From: Tropicimonas isoalkanivorans
GTDB taxonomy: Bacteria > Pseudomonadota > Alphaproteobacteria > Rhodobacterales > Rhodobacteraceae
DNA: 64,000 nt
Reading direction: 5' to 3'
NCBI RefSeq assembly: GCF_900112335.1
Contig: NZ_FOLG01000005.1
Span: forward strand, 172,003-236,002
This document shows positions 44,847 to 53,588 of this stretch, piece after piece. How positions within the stretch are numbered: position 1 is the first letter of the stretch; each line of letters begins with the position of its first letter. The notes below the pieces were generated by a model. That model had not been told where the DNA came from. It worked only from the letters and a program-made list of their open reading frames with translations, and did no database searches. The position numbers were made by a program, and so were the translations under genes.

Positions 44847-44999
44847 ATGCTTCGCCTGATCCTTCTGGCCGCTGCCTTCGGCGGCGGCCTGTTCGCCGGG
44901 CTTTCGTTGCAGCAGTCGGCCCTCGATGGGCTGTGCCGCGACGCCGGCGGACGTGTTGGAACTTCGGGCATTTGCGAGGGAGTGCCTGCCAGTGACTGA
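44847..44999 (+). CDS. 50-residue conserved-looking protein between rpsP and rimM
   Basis: A short frame encodes a hydrophobic N-terminus ([19 protein letters not shown]) and then '[17 protein letters not shown]', with two cysteines bracketing a Gly-rich segment. The frame starts 23 bases after rpsP and its last eight bases overlap the rimM GTG start. It looks like an exported or membrane-anchored mini-protein with a C-x-x-x-G-G-x(7)-C signature that I associate with this position in Rhodobacterales. Function unknown. Confidence 0.65.
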   Translation: MLRLILLAAAFGGGLFAGLSLQQSALDGLCRDAGGRVGTSGICEGVPASD

Positions 45000-45495
45000 C
45001 CGTGTCTGCGTCGGCGCCATCGCGGGCGCGTTCGGGGTGCAGGGCGAAGTGCGCCTCAAGAGCTTCTGCGCCATCCCGGAGGACATTGCCGCCTATGGCC
45101 TGCTTCATACCGAGGATGGCCGGCGTAGTTTTTCGGTAACGCTCACGCGACCGGTCAAGAACGGCTTGGCGGCTCGGCTAACGGATATTTCCACAAAGGA
45201 ACAAGCGGATAGCCTGAAGGGCGCTCGCCTGTACGCGGACCGGGACCGGATGCCACCCCTGCCGGAAGACGAGTTCTACCACGCCGACCTGATCGGACTG
45301 GAGGTGCGCGACACGGGCGGCAACCTGCTCGGCACAGTGCGCGCTGTGCAGGCATTCGGGGCAGGCGACATGTTGGAAATCCACGGCCCCGGCCTGAAAA
45401 CAACCGTCCTTCTGCCCTTCACCCGCGAGGCGGTGCCAACCGTGGACATCGCCGCGGGCCGGATTGTTGCGGACCCGCCCGAAGGGCTCTTTTGA
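44992..45495 (+). CDS. rimM: Ribosome maturation factor RimM
   Basis: The 167-residue protein has the RimM N-domain ('[19 protein letters not shown]') and the C-terminal PRC barrel ('[15 protein letters not shown]', 'AGDMLEI', '[12 protein letters not shown]'). It helps assemble the 30S head with S19. It starts at GTG (44992), overlapping the preceding small gene. It is followed, with a one-base TGATG overlap, by an uncharacterised membrane protein. Confidence 0.95.
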   Translation: MTDRVCVGAIAGAFGVQGEVRLKSFCAIPEDIAAYGLLHTEDGRRSFSVTLTRPVKNGLAARLTDISTKEQADSLKGARLYADRDRMPPLPEDEFYHADLIGLEVRDTGGNLLGTVRAVQAFGAGDMLEIHGPGLKTTVLLPFTREAVPTVDIAAGRIVADPPEGLF

Positions 45496-46427
45496 TGAAG
45501 CGCTCCGCGCTCTGGCTCGTCGCCGCGCTGTTCTATGCCGCGCCCGTCGGCGCCGGAGCCACCGGGGCGTCCTACTTTGCCGTCGTGCCCTTCGCCGGCT
45601 TGTTCCTTCTGTGGGTCGCCGTCATGCGGGTGGAGCCGTTCCGGGACGGCGCTGCGTTCATCCTGCCAACCGTAGTCCTGCAATTCGCGCTTTCCTCCAT
45701 GTGCCTTGGGCTTGGAGCGATGTTGCGGATCCTGCTCGGGATCGAGGTGACTGCGCCACTTATGGCATGGCTTGTCATGGGGCTTGGCGCGCTGGCGCTT
45801 GGCCGGCTCATCTGGGAACCGAAGCGAGAGGCCGAGGCGGAGGCGCTTTTGGAAACCGCTCTGCGGAAGCTGAACGCGTTCGCGGACGACGCGGAGGAGA
45901 TCCTCGAACAGGATCCGGACCTGCCATTGAAGCACCCCACCGGGTCCGAAGCCGCGGCTCTGGCCGTGGCCTACGGCGACCTGGATGCCCTGCCCGCCGA
46001 CGGCGCGTCGGAGGACCAGATGCGGGCGATCCTGATTCCGCTCGATGGCGAGGTCCGCAGTAGCATCCTGCTCGACGCCTTCCTGCACCGCGCGGAGCGG
46101 ACCGGCACTCGTCGCGATCGCCACGCGGCGCTGATACTGGCCTCCGACGGCGCGCTGGCCTGGCAGGAAATCGGATCGGGTCGCATGGCCGAGGCGTTCG
46201 AGTTGATCGTCGCGGCCGCCGACACGGTGACGCTGGCGCATTTCCTGCGGCTGGCAGGTGCATTGTTGGACGATTTTCCCACCACGCACGCCGACCTTCC
46301 CACCGTCGCGCGGCTGCTCGACATCGCCAACCAGATCGAGGGCGGCCATCCGGAGCTCGCCGAGGCGCTGGTCAGCCTCGCGCAACGAGTCGAGGACATC
46401 CATCAGGACCTGAGCGAGAATGGCTGA
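45495..46427 (+). CDS. Membrane protein with helical cytoplasmic tail, unknown function
   Basis: The 310-residue protein has four hydrophobic segments in its first 110 residues and then a hydrophilic, mainly helical body of 200 residues. The body is rich in Ala, Leu, Glu and Asp and may have helical repeats. It is inserted between rimM and trmD: ATG at 45495 overlaps the rimM stop (TGATG), and its end overlaps trmD by eight bases, so it belongs to the operon. A TTG at 45492 is a less likely start. I do not recognise the family. Confidence 0.7.
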   Translation: MKRSALWLVAALFYAAPVGAGATGASYFAVVPFAGLFLLWVAVMRVEPFRDGAAFILPTVVLQFALSSMCLGLGAMLRILLGIEVTAPLMAWLVMGLGALALGRLIWEPKREAEAEALLETALRKLNAFADDAEEILEQDPDLPLKHPTGSEAAALAVAYGDLDALPADGASEDQMRAILIPLDGEVRSSILLDAFLHRAERTGTRRDRHAALILASDGALAWQEIGSGRMAEAFELIVAAADTVTLAHFLRLAGALLDDFPTTHADLPTVARLLDIANQIEGGHPELAEALVSLAQRVEDIHQDLSENG

Positions 46428-47229
46428 TACCCCCAGATCCCACGGCAGACTGTCGATCACGGCATCGCTTGTCCCCCGCGACCTGATGGGGGAGACGCCA
46501 CGGCTCGCAGGCGCGTGGACGGCGCGGATCGTCACCCTGTTCCCGGATGCCTTCCCGGGTGTTTTAGGGGAGTCTCTGACCGGCAAGGCACTGCAGGAGG
46601 GGCTTTGGGCGCTGGAGGCGATCGACCTGCGCCGCTTCGGCGAGGGACGGCACCGGAACGTGGACGATACGCCCACAGGCGGCGGCGCAGGCATGGTGCT
46701 GCGCCCCGACGTTGTGGCGCGCGCTCTGGACGAGGCGCTGAGGGGCGCACCTGTGGACCCGGGCCGATGGCCACGGGTGTACTTGTCCCCGCGTGGGCGT
46801 CGGTTCGATCAGGCGACGGCGCGGCGGTGGTCGCAGGCCGACGGCGTGACCATGCTCTGCGGCCGGTTCGAAGGCGTCGACCAGCGAGTGATCGACACTT
46901 ATGGACTCCAGGAGGTGAGCCTGGGGGATTTCGTCCTGACCGGCGGAGAAATTGCCGCGCAGGCGATGCTCGACGCCACGGTACGGCTGTTGCCAGGGGT
47001 TCTCGGCAACCAGGCGTCGGCGGAGGAAGAGAGTTTCTCCGAGGGGCTGCTGGAGCATCCGCAATACACCCGCCCGACCGAATGGCGCGGACAATCGGTG
47101 CCGGAGGTGCTGCTTTCCGGACATCACGCCAGGATTGCCGAATGGCGGCGCGCGCAGGCGGAGGCACTCACACGGGCACGGCGGCCGGACCTGTGGGAGG
47201 CCTGGGTAGCCCGCAATCCCAAGGGGTGA
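46420..47229 (+). CDS. trmD: tRNA (guanine37-N1)-methyltransferase
   Basis: The 269-residue enzyme methylates G37 next to the anticodon, preventing frameshifts. It has '[11 protein letters not shown]', '[29 protein letters not shown]', '[13 protein letters not shown]' and '[13 protein letters not shown]' (family pattern of the trefoil-knot SAM site). About 33 residues precede the core ('[20 protein letters not shown]'), an N-terminal extension known in roseobacter TrmD. It overlaps the previous gene by eight bases. Confidence 0.96.
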   Translation: MADTPRSHGRLSITASLVPRDLMGETPRLAGAWTARIVTLFPDAFPGVLGESLTGKALQEGLWALEAIDLRRFGEGRHRNVDDTPTGGGAGMVLRPDVVARALDEALRGAPVDPGRWPRVYLSPRGRRFDQATARRWSQADGVTMLCGRFEGVDQRVIDTYGLQEVSLGDFVLTGGEIAAQAMLDATVRLLPGVLGNQASAEEESFSEGLLEHPQYTRPTEWRGQSVPEVLLSGHHARIAEWRRAQAEALTRARRPDLWEAWVARNPKG

Positions 47230-47300
47230 GGCGGGGGGCTGTCTGCCCCCCAACGCGCCCCGGTCCGGGGCGCTCCCCCCGAGGGTATTTTGCCAACAAG
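47230..47300. repeat. Palindromic intergenic element of Rhodobacterales type
   Basis: Directly after trmD, a 7-bp stem (GGGGGGC-TGTCT-GCCCCCC) and a 9-bp palindrome (GCGCCCCGG-T-CCGGGGCGC) are followed by CCCCCCGAGGGTATTTTG and AACAAGAAG. This order of GC hairpins then 'GAGGGTATTT' resembles a repeat that recurs between genes in roseobacter genomes. It may act as a terminator for trmD or as mRNA 3'-end protection. Confidence 0.6.
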
Positions 47301-47589
47301 AAGCCGGCGGATCGCGGTTGGCGCGCTTGCAATGGCGCGCCGCTTCGCTTATGGACGCTGCCATCCCGAGCGGGCAGCCGACTCGGGTGGTTTTGTTTTT
47401 TGGGCGGGTCCATCGTGCCGGTCTTCTTCGACCGGGCACGCCGCCCTGCAGCAGAACCGATTAAGCAATGACGACCTGACCTCCCGCGGGCGCGGTGCCA
47501 CTGGCACGGACGGACCCGATGAAGACGCGGAGCTCCGGGGCGCAGGAAACCTTTGCGGGGCAACCGCAAGCAGTCAGAGGAGCGTTCAG
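47301..47589. other. Leader region of rplS
   Basis: About 290 bases before rplS hold no gene. Two small hairpins are visible: GTGCCA-CT-TGGCAC-like at about 47496-47510 and TTGCGG-GGCAA-CCGCAA at about 47552-47568. An L19 autoregulatory leader could reside here, but I cannot support one. Confidence 0.35.
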
Positions 47590-47961
47590 ATGGACCTGAT
47601 CGCGGAACTGGAGGCCGAACAGATCGCCTCCCTCGGGAACGAGATTCCCGACTTCAAGGCCGGCGATACTGTGCGCGTCGGCTACAAGGTGACGGAAGGC
47701 TCGCGGAGCCGGGTGCAGAACTACGAAGGCGTCTGCATCTCCCGCAAGAATGGCGAGGGCATCGCTGGCTCCTTCACAGTGCGCAAGATCTCTTTCGGCG
47801 AGGGCGTGGAACGCGTGTTCCCGCTGCATTCGACGAACATTGAGAGCATCACCGTCGTGCGGCGCGGCCGCGTTCGCCGGGCGAAGCTCTACTACCTGCG
47901 GTCCCGACGGGGCAAATCGGCCCGGATCGCCGAAGATTCCAACTACAAATCCAAGTCGTAA
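47590..47961 (+). CDS. rplS: 50S ribosomal protein L19
   Basis: The 123-residue protein sits at the 30S-50S interface. Motifs include '[23 protein letters not shown]', '[14 protein letters not shown]' and '[23 protein letters not shown]'. CAGAGGAG precedes the ATG. It starts 11 bases upstream of rpmE and shares its transcript. Confidence 0.97.
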   Translation: MDLIAELEAEQIASLGNEIPDFKAGDTVRVGYKVTEGSRSRVQNYEGVCISRKNGEGIAGSFTVRKISFGEGVERVFPLHSTNIESITVVRRGRVRRAKLYYLRSRRGKSARIAEDSNYKSKS

Positions 47962-47972
47962 GGATTGGCGCG

Positions 47973-48194
47973 ATGAAAAAGGATCTGCATCCGGACTACC
48001 ACGTCATCGACGTCAAGATGACCGACGGCACCGTGGTCCAAATGAAATCGACCTGGGGCAAGGAAGGCGACCAGCTGTCGCTGGATATCGACCCCTCCTC
48101 GCACCCGGCCTGGACTGGCGGCTCGCAGAAGCTGATGGACACCGGCGGACGGGTGTCGAAGTTCAAAAAGAAATACGAGGGCCTCGGCTTCTGA
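47973..48194 (+). CDS. rpmE: 50S ribosomal protein L31 (zinc-free form)
   Basis: The 73-residue protein starts '[20 protein letters not shown]' and ends '[13 protein letters not shown]'. It lacks the CxxC pairs of zinc-containing L31, so it is the type that does not store zinc. A strong terminator follows the stop after 26 bases. Confidence 0.94.
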   Translation: MKKDLHPDYHVIDVKMTDGTVVQMKSTWGKEGDQLSLDIDPSSHPAWTGGSQKLMDTGGRVSKFKKKYEGLGF

Positions 48195-48220
48195 ACCGAC
48201 GGCAACATGGACAGTGCGGA

Positions 48221-48251
48221 ACGCCGCGCCCCCGGGCGCGGCGTTTTTTAT
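48221..48251 (+). terminator. Rho-independent terminator after rpmE
   Basis: A perfect 10-bp stem (ACGCCGCGCC with GGCGCGGCGT, loop CCCG) is followed by TTTTTTATTG. Confidence 0.93.
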
Positions 48252-48422
48252 TGCTAGCGGCTTATGTATATCCGCTGGGCCGTGACGGCACGCCCTGCGG
48301 CTACCGGCAAGCCAGGATTGGTTGGGCGGCAGAAGAAGTCCGTCGGTCCCGCGCCTTGACGCTGGCCGGTGTCAAGACCATGTCGTATAACCAAGATCAG
48401 GTGCGGCCAAAGGGGCAACCCC

Positions 48423-48632
48423 ATGCGAATCCTCGTTTCTCTCGTACTGGCGTTCGCTGTCATGGCGGCGCTGGTAATCGGTATCACTTTCGCCGGGATG
48501 GCCGTTGCCGGCTCGGCTGGTAAGGCCTTCGATCAAGGCCCCATGAAAAGCGGCCTCGTCCCGCGGATTTCCTTCATTCTCCTCTGGGTCCTGGTGTTCG
48601 GCGTCTCGTTCGGCCTGATCGGAGCGGACTGA
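48423..48632 (+). CDS. Small membrane protein upstream of xpaC
   Basis: The 69-residue protein has two hydrophobic helices (about residues 5-30 and 48-66) joined by a charged loop. AAAGGGG precedes the ATG. Its stop shares a base with the xpaC-like start (TGATG), so it is co-translated with the cluster. No named family. Confidence 0.65.
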   Translation: MRILVSLVLAFAVMAALVIGITFAGMAVAGSAGKAFDQGPMKSGLVPRISFILLWVLVFGVSFGLIGAD

Positions 48633-49519
48633 TGGCGCAGCGGTTCGGCGGCAAGTATTCTCCCGACTCTGACGAGGCGGATACATCGAGCGCGGCGCCG
48701 CTCGCGCCGAAGGCTGAGCGCGCACGTGGCGCGGCACGGGTGAACCTGTTGTATCTCGCACCAATCCCATTGCTTTTTAGTGCGTTCGGCCACGGTGCGA
48801 CGGGCATGGCCCTCGACCTGGGTGCCGCCGCGGTGCTCGTTTTCGGCGTTTACACGCTCTCCGAGGGGCTGAAGGCGGAGGCCGCCTACGAGGCGCGCAA
48901 GGTCGCGCGGCGGCCCGCCCTTCCGCGCAAGATCCTCGCGGCGGCGCTGGCCGGCTTCGGCGTTTTTCTCGCTTCATTTTCTCATCAGACGGGCGGGATC
49001 CTTGAACCGTTGATTTATGGCGCGGTTGCCGTGGCGCTCCACCTTACTGCGTTTGGCATCGACCCCCTGGCGAACAAGAACGTGGATGGGGTCGACGATT
49101 TCCAGCGAGATCGCGTGGCGCGCGTGGTTGACGAGGCCGAAGAGCAGCTTGCCCGCATGGGTCAGGCGATTGCCAAAGCCGGCGACCGGAAGCTGGAGCG
49201 CCGCGTGGAGGGCTTCCAGGCGACGGCGCGGCACATGTGCCGGACGGTCGAGGAAGACCCGCGGGACCTGACCGCGGCCCGCAAGTTCCTGGTTGTCTAC
49301 CTTCAGGGCGCCGCGGAGGCCACGGTCAAGTTTGCCGATATTTATTCCCGCAGGCGCGATCCGGAAGCCCGGGCGAACTACATCGCTCTGCTGGACGATC
49401 TGGAGCGGAATTTCAGCGCCAAGACCGAAACGCTTCTCGTGTCCGACCGGGCGGCCCTCGACGTGGAGATCGAGGTGCTGCGCGACCGGTTGCAACGCGA
49501 AGGCGTCAGAATGAATTGA
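48632..49519 (+). CDS. XpaC-like membrane protein
   Basis: The 295-residue protein has a disordered N-terminus, four membrane helices within residues 37-150 and a long helical cytoplasmic domain with 'VDDFQRDRVARVVDEAEEQLARMG' and 'YLQGAAEATVKFADIYSRR'. This is the layout of the XpaC family, originally named for 5-bromo-4-chloroindolyl phosphate hydrolysis in Bacillus, almost always paired with TelA. Its direct role is unknown. It is followed by telA after 23 bases. Confidence 0.82.
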   Translation: MAQRFGGKYSPDSDEADTSSAAPLAPKAERARGAARVNLLYLAPIPLLFSAFGHGATGMALDLGAAAVLVFGVYTLSEGLKAEAAYEARKVARRPALPRKILAAALAGFGVFLASFSHQTGGILEPLIYGAVAVALHLTAFGIDPLANKNVDGVDDFQRDRVARVVDEAEEQLARMGQAIAKAGDRKLERRVEGFQATARHMCRTVEEDPRDLTAARKFLVVYLQGAAEATVKFADIYSRRRDPEARANYIALLDDLERNFSAKTETLLVSDRAALDVEIEVLRDRLQREGVRMN

Positions 49520-49542
49520 GAATGCGATTTCAGGAGGAAGAC

Positions 49543-50742
49543 ATGTCGGAAGAAGTGCAGAAGAAGGCCGCGGAGAGCGTGATCGAGGTCAAGGAAGTCA
49601 CCAACGTGACCCTGCCGGAGCCCGCGCCGGCCGCAGATATCATGCCCCTTGAGCAGGCCGGCACCGTGGAAAGCGCCGAGATTCGCAAGCGCATGGACGA
49701 ACTTGACATGGGGGACACGAATTCCATCGTGTCCTTCGGCTCTGCGGCGCAGTCCGAGCTGCAGGAAATCAGCCAGGCCATGCTGCAGGACGTGAAGAAC
49801 AAGGACGTCGGACCCGCGGGGGATTCCCTTCGCGATATCGTCACGACGATCCGGGGCTTTTCCGTCTCCGAACTGGATGTGCGGCGCAAGCGCTCCTGGT
49901 GGGAACGGCTACTGGGCCGCACGGCACCATTCGCGAAGTTCGTGGCGCGCTATGAGGATGTTCAGGAGCAGATTGACAGCATCACCGATGAACTTCTCGG
50001 ACACGAGCACAAGCTGCTGAAAGACATCAAGTCGCTCGACCTCCTCTACGAGAAGACGCTGAACTTCTACAACGAGTTGGCGCTCTACATCGCAGCGGGC
50101 GAGGCGAAGCTGTCGGAGATGGACATGAGCGCGATCCCTGCCAAGGAAGCGCAAGTCCAGGCCGCGCCGGAGGGCGAGCAGGTGATGGAGGCGCAGGAAC
50201 TGCGCGACATGCGAGCGGCGCGCGACGATCTGGAGCGCCGCGTCCACGACCTGAAGCTCACGCGGCAGGTGACCATGCAATCCCTGCCCTCGATCCGGCT
50301 GGTTCAGGAAAACGACAAGAGCCTGGTCACCAAGATCAATTCGACACTGGTCAACACGGTTCCGCTGTGGGAGACCCAGCTTGCGCAGGCGGTCACCATT
50401 CAGCGGTCGGCCGAAGCGGCGGGGGCCGTGCGCGAGGCCAACGAGTTGACGAACGATCTTCTGACCTCCAACGCCAAGAACCTGCGTCAGAGCAACAAGA
50501 TCGTGCGCGAAGAGATGGAGCGGGGCGTGTTCGACATAGAGGCGGTGAAGGAGGCCAATGCCGACCTGATCGCCACCATCAACGAGAGCCTCGCCATTGC
50601 CGACGAGGGCAAGGCGCGCCGGGCGGCGGCCGAAGAGGAGCTGATACGGATGGAGCACGAGTTGCGCGACACGCTGGCCTCGGCCAAGGCGCGCCAGACG
50701 GGCCTGGGCGACAGCACGGCCACGTCGGTTCCGGCACGCTGA
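49543..50742 (+). CDS. telA: TelA-family toxic-anion-resistance protein
   Basis: The 399-residue cytoplasmic protein is almost wholly helical, with coiled-coil stretches. It shows TelA hallmarks: 'SIVSFGSAAQSELQEISQAML', 'WWERLLGRTAPFAKFVARYEDVQEQIDSI', 'LNFYNELALYIAAGE' and 'TKINSTLVNTVPLWETQLAQAV'. TelA was linked to tellurite and antimicrobial resistance in other bacteria, and the protein likely acts in membrane stress. The ATG at 49543 has AGGAGG at ideal distance; an ATG seven codons earlier lacks it. Confidence 0.9.
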   Translation: MSEEVQKKAAESVIEVKEVTNVTLPEPAPAADIMPLEQAGTVESAEIRKRMDELDMGDTNSIVSFGSAAQSELQEISQAMLQDVKNKDVGPAGDSLRDIVTTIRGFSVSELDVRRKRSWWERLLGRTAPFAKFVARYEDVQEQIDSITDELLGHEHKLLKDIKSLDLLYEKTLNFYNELALYIAAGEAKLSEMDMSAIPAKEAQVQAAPEGEQVMEAQELRDMRAARDDLERRVHDLKLTRQVTMQSLPSIRLVQENDKSLVTKINSTLVNTVPLWETQLAQAVTIQRSAEAAGAVREANELTNDLLTSNAKNLRQSNKIVREEMERGVFDIEAVKEANADLIATINESLAIADEGKARRAAAEEELIRMEHELRDTLASAKARQTGLGDSTATSVPAR

Positions 50743-50744
50743 AC

Positions 50745-51707
50745 GTGTCCGGGGGCGGGGCACGCGCGGGATTGCTGGTGGCGGCGCTGGCGATCCTCAG
50801 TTCCTGCGAGGCGACGGCGCCGCGCGGGCCAGTGCCCATTCCGCCGACTCGGCCAGAGGCTCCCGCACGTGCAGTCGATCCACAGCTCCCTGTCCGGTCC
50901 CAGGTTTCCCGGGACCTCGAACGGCATTACCAACGCGTTCAGTCCGACCTGAAGGCACAGGGGCTGCTCCGCACCGACCCGGGCGGCGACGACACGCCGT
51001 TTGCCGCCCATAATCTGGCGGCGAACTTCGTCCGCGTCGCGCTTTACGACGAATACGTCTCCCGCGCGGGTCAACTGGTGCCGGAACAGACAGAGAGCCA
51101 GTTGCGACGGTGGGAGATACCGGTGTGGCTGGATATCGCGTTCGGCGAAACGGTTCCGCCTGACAAACGCCAGACCGATACGGCAGCACTGAATGCCTAC
51201 GCGAAGCGGCTGGCATGGGCGACGGGCCATCCGATCGCCACGACAACCGGCTCCAACGCCAACTTCCACGTGCTCGTGCTCCACGAGAACGAACGGCGTG
51301 GCTATGGGTCGAGGCTGCGTTCGCTCGTTCCGGGCATCGACGAGATGACGGTCGGCGCCATCGAATCGATGCCACGAGACACGTTCTGCCTCGTCTTCGC
51401 TCTCTCGCGTGGAGACAACCCGGCCTACACGCAGGCCATCGCCGTGATCCGGGCCGAACATCCTGACCTGTTGCGCCTGTCCTGCCTGCACGAAGAGGTG
51501 GCGCAAGGGCTCGGTCTTGCCAACGACAGCCCGTCTGCCCGCCCGTCGATCTTCAACGACGACGAGGAGTTCGCGCTGCTGACCCGGCACGACGAATTGC
51601 TGCTGCGCATCCTCTACGACCCGCGGCTCAGGCCCGGTATGGACGCAGCCACCGCCCGCCCCATCGTGGAAACGATTGCCAGGGAGCTCATGGGCGGCGA
51701 GAGTTGA
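50745..51707 (+). CDS. DUF2927 lipoprotein
   Basis: The 320-residue protein has a lipoprotein signal: 'LAILSSC' with lipidated Cys21, then a proline-rich linker. The central part has 'NFVRVALYDEYV', 'WLDIAFGETVPPDKR', 'FHVLVLHENERRGYG' and 'RLSCLHEEVAQGLGLANDSPSA', typical of DUF2927, which resembles a zincin-like protease fold. The H-E-E-V-A-Q motif could be a degenerate HExxH site. The GTG start two bases after telA lacks a strong ribosome-binding site. It would act on the periplasmic face of the cluster's membrane complex. Confidence 0.78.
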   Translation: MSGGGARAGLLVAALAILSSCEATAPRGPVPIPPTRPEAPARAVDPQLPVRSQVSRDLERHYQRVQSDLKAQGLLRTDPGGDDTPFAAHNLAANFVRVALYDEYVSRAGQLVPEQTESQLRRWEIPVWLDIAFGETVPPDKRQTDTAALNAYAKRLAWATGHPIATTTGSNANFHVLVLHENERRGYGSRLRSLVPGIDEMTVGAIESMPRDTFCLVFALSRGDNPAYTQAIAVIRAEHPDLLRLSCLHEEVAQGLGLANDSPSARPSIFNDDEEFALLTRHDELLLRILYDPRLRPGMDAATARPIVETIARELMGGES

Positions 51708-51732
51708 GGTAATTCAGACAGGGAGGCGCCCC

Positions 51733-52878
51733 ATGGGCATTCTCGATTTTCTTTCCGGCCAATTCATCGACGTCATTCACTGGACGGACGATACCCGCGA
51801 CACACTGGTCTGGCGGTTCGAGCGCGAAGGTCACGAGATCAAGTACGGCGCCAAGCTGACCGTGCGCGAGGGCCAGGCGGCGGTCTTCGTGCACGAGGGG
51901 CAGTTGGCGGACGTGTTCACCCCCGGTCTCTACCTGCTGGAGACCAACAACATGCCGATCATGACGACCCTCCAGCACTGGGACCACGGCTTCCGCTCGC
52001 CGTTCAAGTCCGAGATCTATTTCGTCAACACCACCCGTTTCACGGACCTCAAGTGGGGCACGAAGAATCCGGTGATGTTGCGCGACCCGGAGTTCGGCCC
52101 GACCCGCATCCGGGCCTTCGGCACCTACTCGGTCCGCGTCACCGACCCCGCACGGTTCATGACCGAGATCGTCGGCACAGACGGCGAGTTTACCACGGAC
52201 GAGATCACCTACCAGATCCGCAACATCATCGTGCAGGAAAGCTCCCGCGTGATGGCGGGCTCGGGCATTCCGGTTTTGGACATGGCCGCCAACACCGCCG
52301 ACATGGGCAAGTTGATCGCGGCAAAGGTCAGCACGGTGCTCGCCGACTACGGCATGACCATGCCGGAATTCTATATCGAGAATATCTCCCTGCCGCCGGC
52401 GGTCGAGGCCGCGCTGGACAAGCGGACGTCCATGGGGTTGGCCGGCGATCTGGGCAAGTTCACTCAGTATTCCGCTGCCGAAGCCATGACGGAGGCGGCG
52501 CGAAACCCGGCGGGTGGCGGCATGGCCGCGGGCCTCGGTGCGGGAATGGGCATGGCGATGGGCAATCAGATGGCGCGGGGCGGCTATGCTTCCGGCCCCT
52601 GGGGACCCGCGCCGCACCCCGAAGCCGCTCCCCCTGCAGCGCAACCTGCGCCCCCGCCCCCACCGCCGGTCGAGCATGTCTGGCACGTCGCCAAGTCGGG
52701 CGAGACCTCTGGCCCCTACTCCAAGGCGGACATGGGACGGATGGCGCGCGAGGGCAGCCTGACGCGCGAGACCTTTGTCTGGACGCCTGGTCAGGACGGC
52801 TGGATGCAAGCCGAGGATGTGCAGGAATTGGCGCAGCTCTTCACCATCCTGCCGCCGCCTCCTCCGCCGGGCGCCTGA
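51733..52878 (+). CDS. SPFH-domain (YdjI-like) protein with C-terminal GYF-like domain
   Basis: The 381-residue protein has an SPFH/band-7 domain in residues 20-235 ('VREGQAAVFVHEGQLADVFTPGLYLLET', 'SEIYFVNTTRFTDLKWGT', 'FGTYSVRVTDPARFM'), like Bacillus YdjI ('virion core'-type). A Gly/Met/Pro-rich linker leads to a GYF_2-like domain, residues 316-370 ('WHVAKSGETSGPYSKADMGRM', 'FVWTPGQDGWMQAEDV'). It has no membrane helix and probably scaffolds at the membrane. GGGAGGCG precedes the ATG. It faces a convergent SnoaL-like gene. Confidence 0.85.
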   Translation: MGILDFLSGQFIDVIHWTDDTRDTLVWRFEREGHEIKYGAKLTVREGQAAVFVHEGQLADVFTPGLYLLETNNMPIMTTLQHWDHGFRSPFKSEIYFVNTTRFTDLKWGTKNPVMLRDPEFGPTRIRAFGTYSVRVTDPARFMTEIVGTDGEFTTDEITYQIRNIIVQESSRVMAGSGIPVLDMAANTADMGKLIAAKVSTVLADYGMTMPEFYIENISLPPAVEAALDKRTSMGLAGDLGKFTQYSAAEAMTEAARNPAGGGMAAGLGAGMGMAMGNQMARGGYASGPWGPAPHPEAAPPAAQPAPPPPPPVEHVWHVAKSGETSGPYSKADMGRMAREGSLTRETFVWTPGQDGWMQAEDVQELAQLFTILPPPPPPGA

Positions 52879-52901
52879 CGGACGAGCGAAGGCCGCGGGC
52901 G

Positions 52902-53381
52902 TCAGTTCGCGGCCTTGGCAAATGCCGCCTTCAGCTTCGGCTCGTAGGCTTCGGTGTAGGACCAGACGAGCACGCGGATCTTGCCGTCTCGCAAGATCGC
53001 GGTGCCGTCGAACTCGGCCGGCGAAATGCCCAACGTCTCAAAGTGGTCGCCATAGTACAGGCAGGTGAACGTCGCGCGTCCGCCGTCGAGCTTTAGGTCG
53101 CTCACCTCCACGCGGCCGTTATCCTTGTAGGTGCCGGCCCACCAGCCGCGGATCGCCTCCTTGCCCGCCAGTGCGGGCGCGCCCATGCGGCCCGGCGCCG
53201 GCACGACGGCGAAAACGGCGTCCTCCGTCAGCATGTCCACGGCAGCATCGACGTCCCCCGCCGAAACCGCGGCATAGGCAGCCTCGACCACGAATGTTTC
53301 GCCCTCTTCGGCCGAATAGGCTGGCGCGGCCAATGCAAGGGCCACCACCGCGGCGCATATCGGAATGTCTCGCGCAAACAT
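52902..53381 (-). CDS. Exported SnoaL/NTF2-like protein
   Basis: The 159-residue protein has a signal peptide (residues 1-23) and an NTF2-like fold typical of SnoaL-like domains ('AAYAAVSAGDVDAAVDMLTEDAVF', 'GKEAIRGWWAGTY', 'EFDGTAILRDGKIRVLVWSY'). Active-site residues cannot be assigned. It interrupts the XpaC-TelA-SPFH-zinc-ribbon cluster on the opposite strand and is probably unrelated to it. AAAGGAGGGAGG precedes the ATG at 53381. Confidence 0.78.
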   Translation of the reverse strand: MFARDIPICAAVVALALAAPAYSAEEGETFVVEAAYAAVSAGDVDAAVDMLTEDAVFAVVPAPGRMGAPALAGKEAIRGWWAGTYKDNGRVEVSDLKLDGGRATFTCLYYGDHFETLGISPAEFDGTAILRDGKIRVLVWSYTEAYEPKLKAAFAKAAN

Positions 53382-53588
53382 GTCCTCCCTCCTTTCCCGC
53401 GCCCGGCGCGCGTGCACCGGGCGGCATACACCGAGCGTAGGGCGAGACGGCTGACGCCGCCATGACCCATGTCATCGGCGGCGCGGTTCATGCCAAGCAG
53501 GCGCCTGCAACCTTGGGGCGGAAGGCTTGACCATGGGCGTCGCCCGGGCATAGCACTGCACGGGAAGCAGCGAGAGACACGGCCCCGA

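Noticed and set aside
51733..52878. Phage origin suggested by the 'virion core' family name
   Set aside because: The name comes from a poxvirus similarity. No integrase, capsid, tail or terminase genes are nearby.
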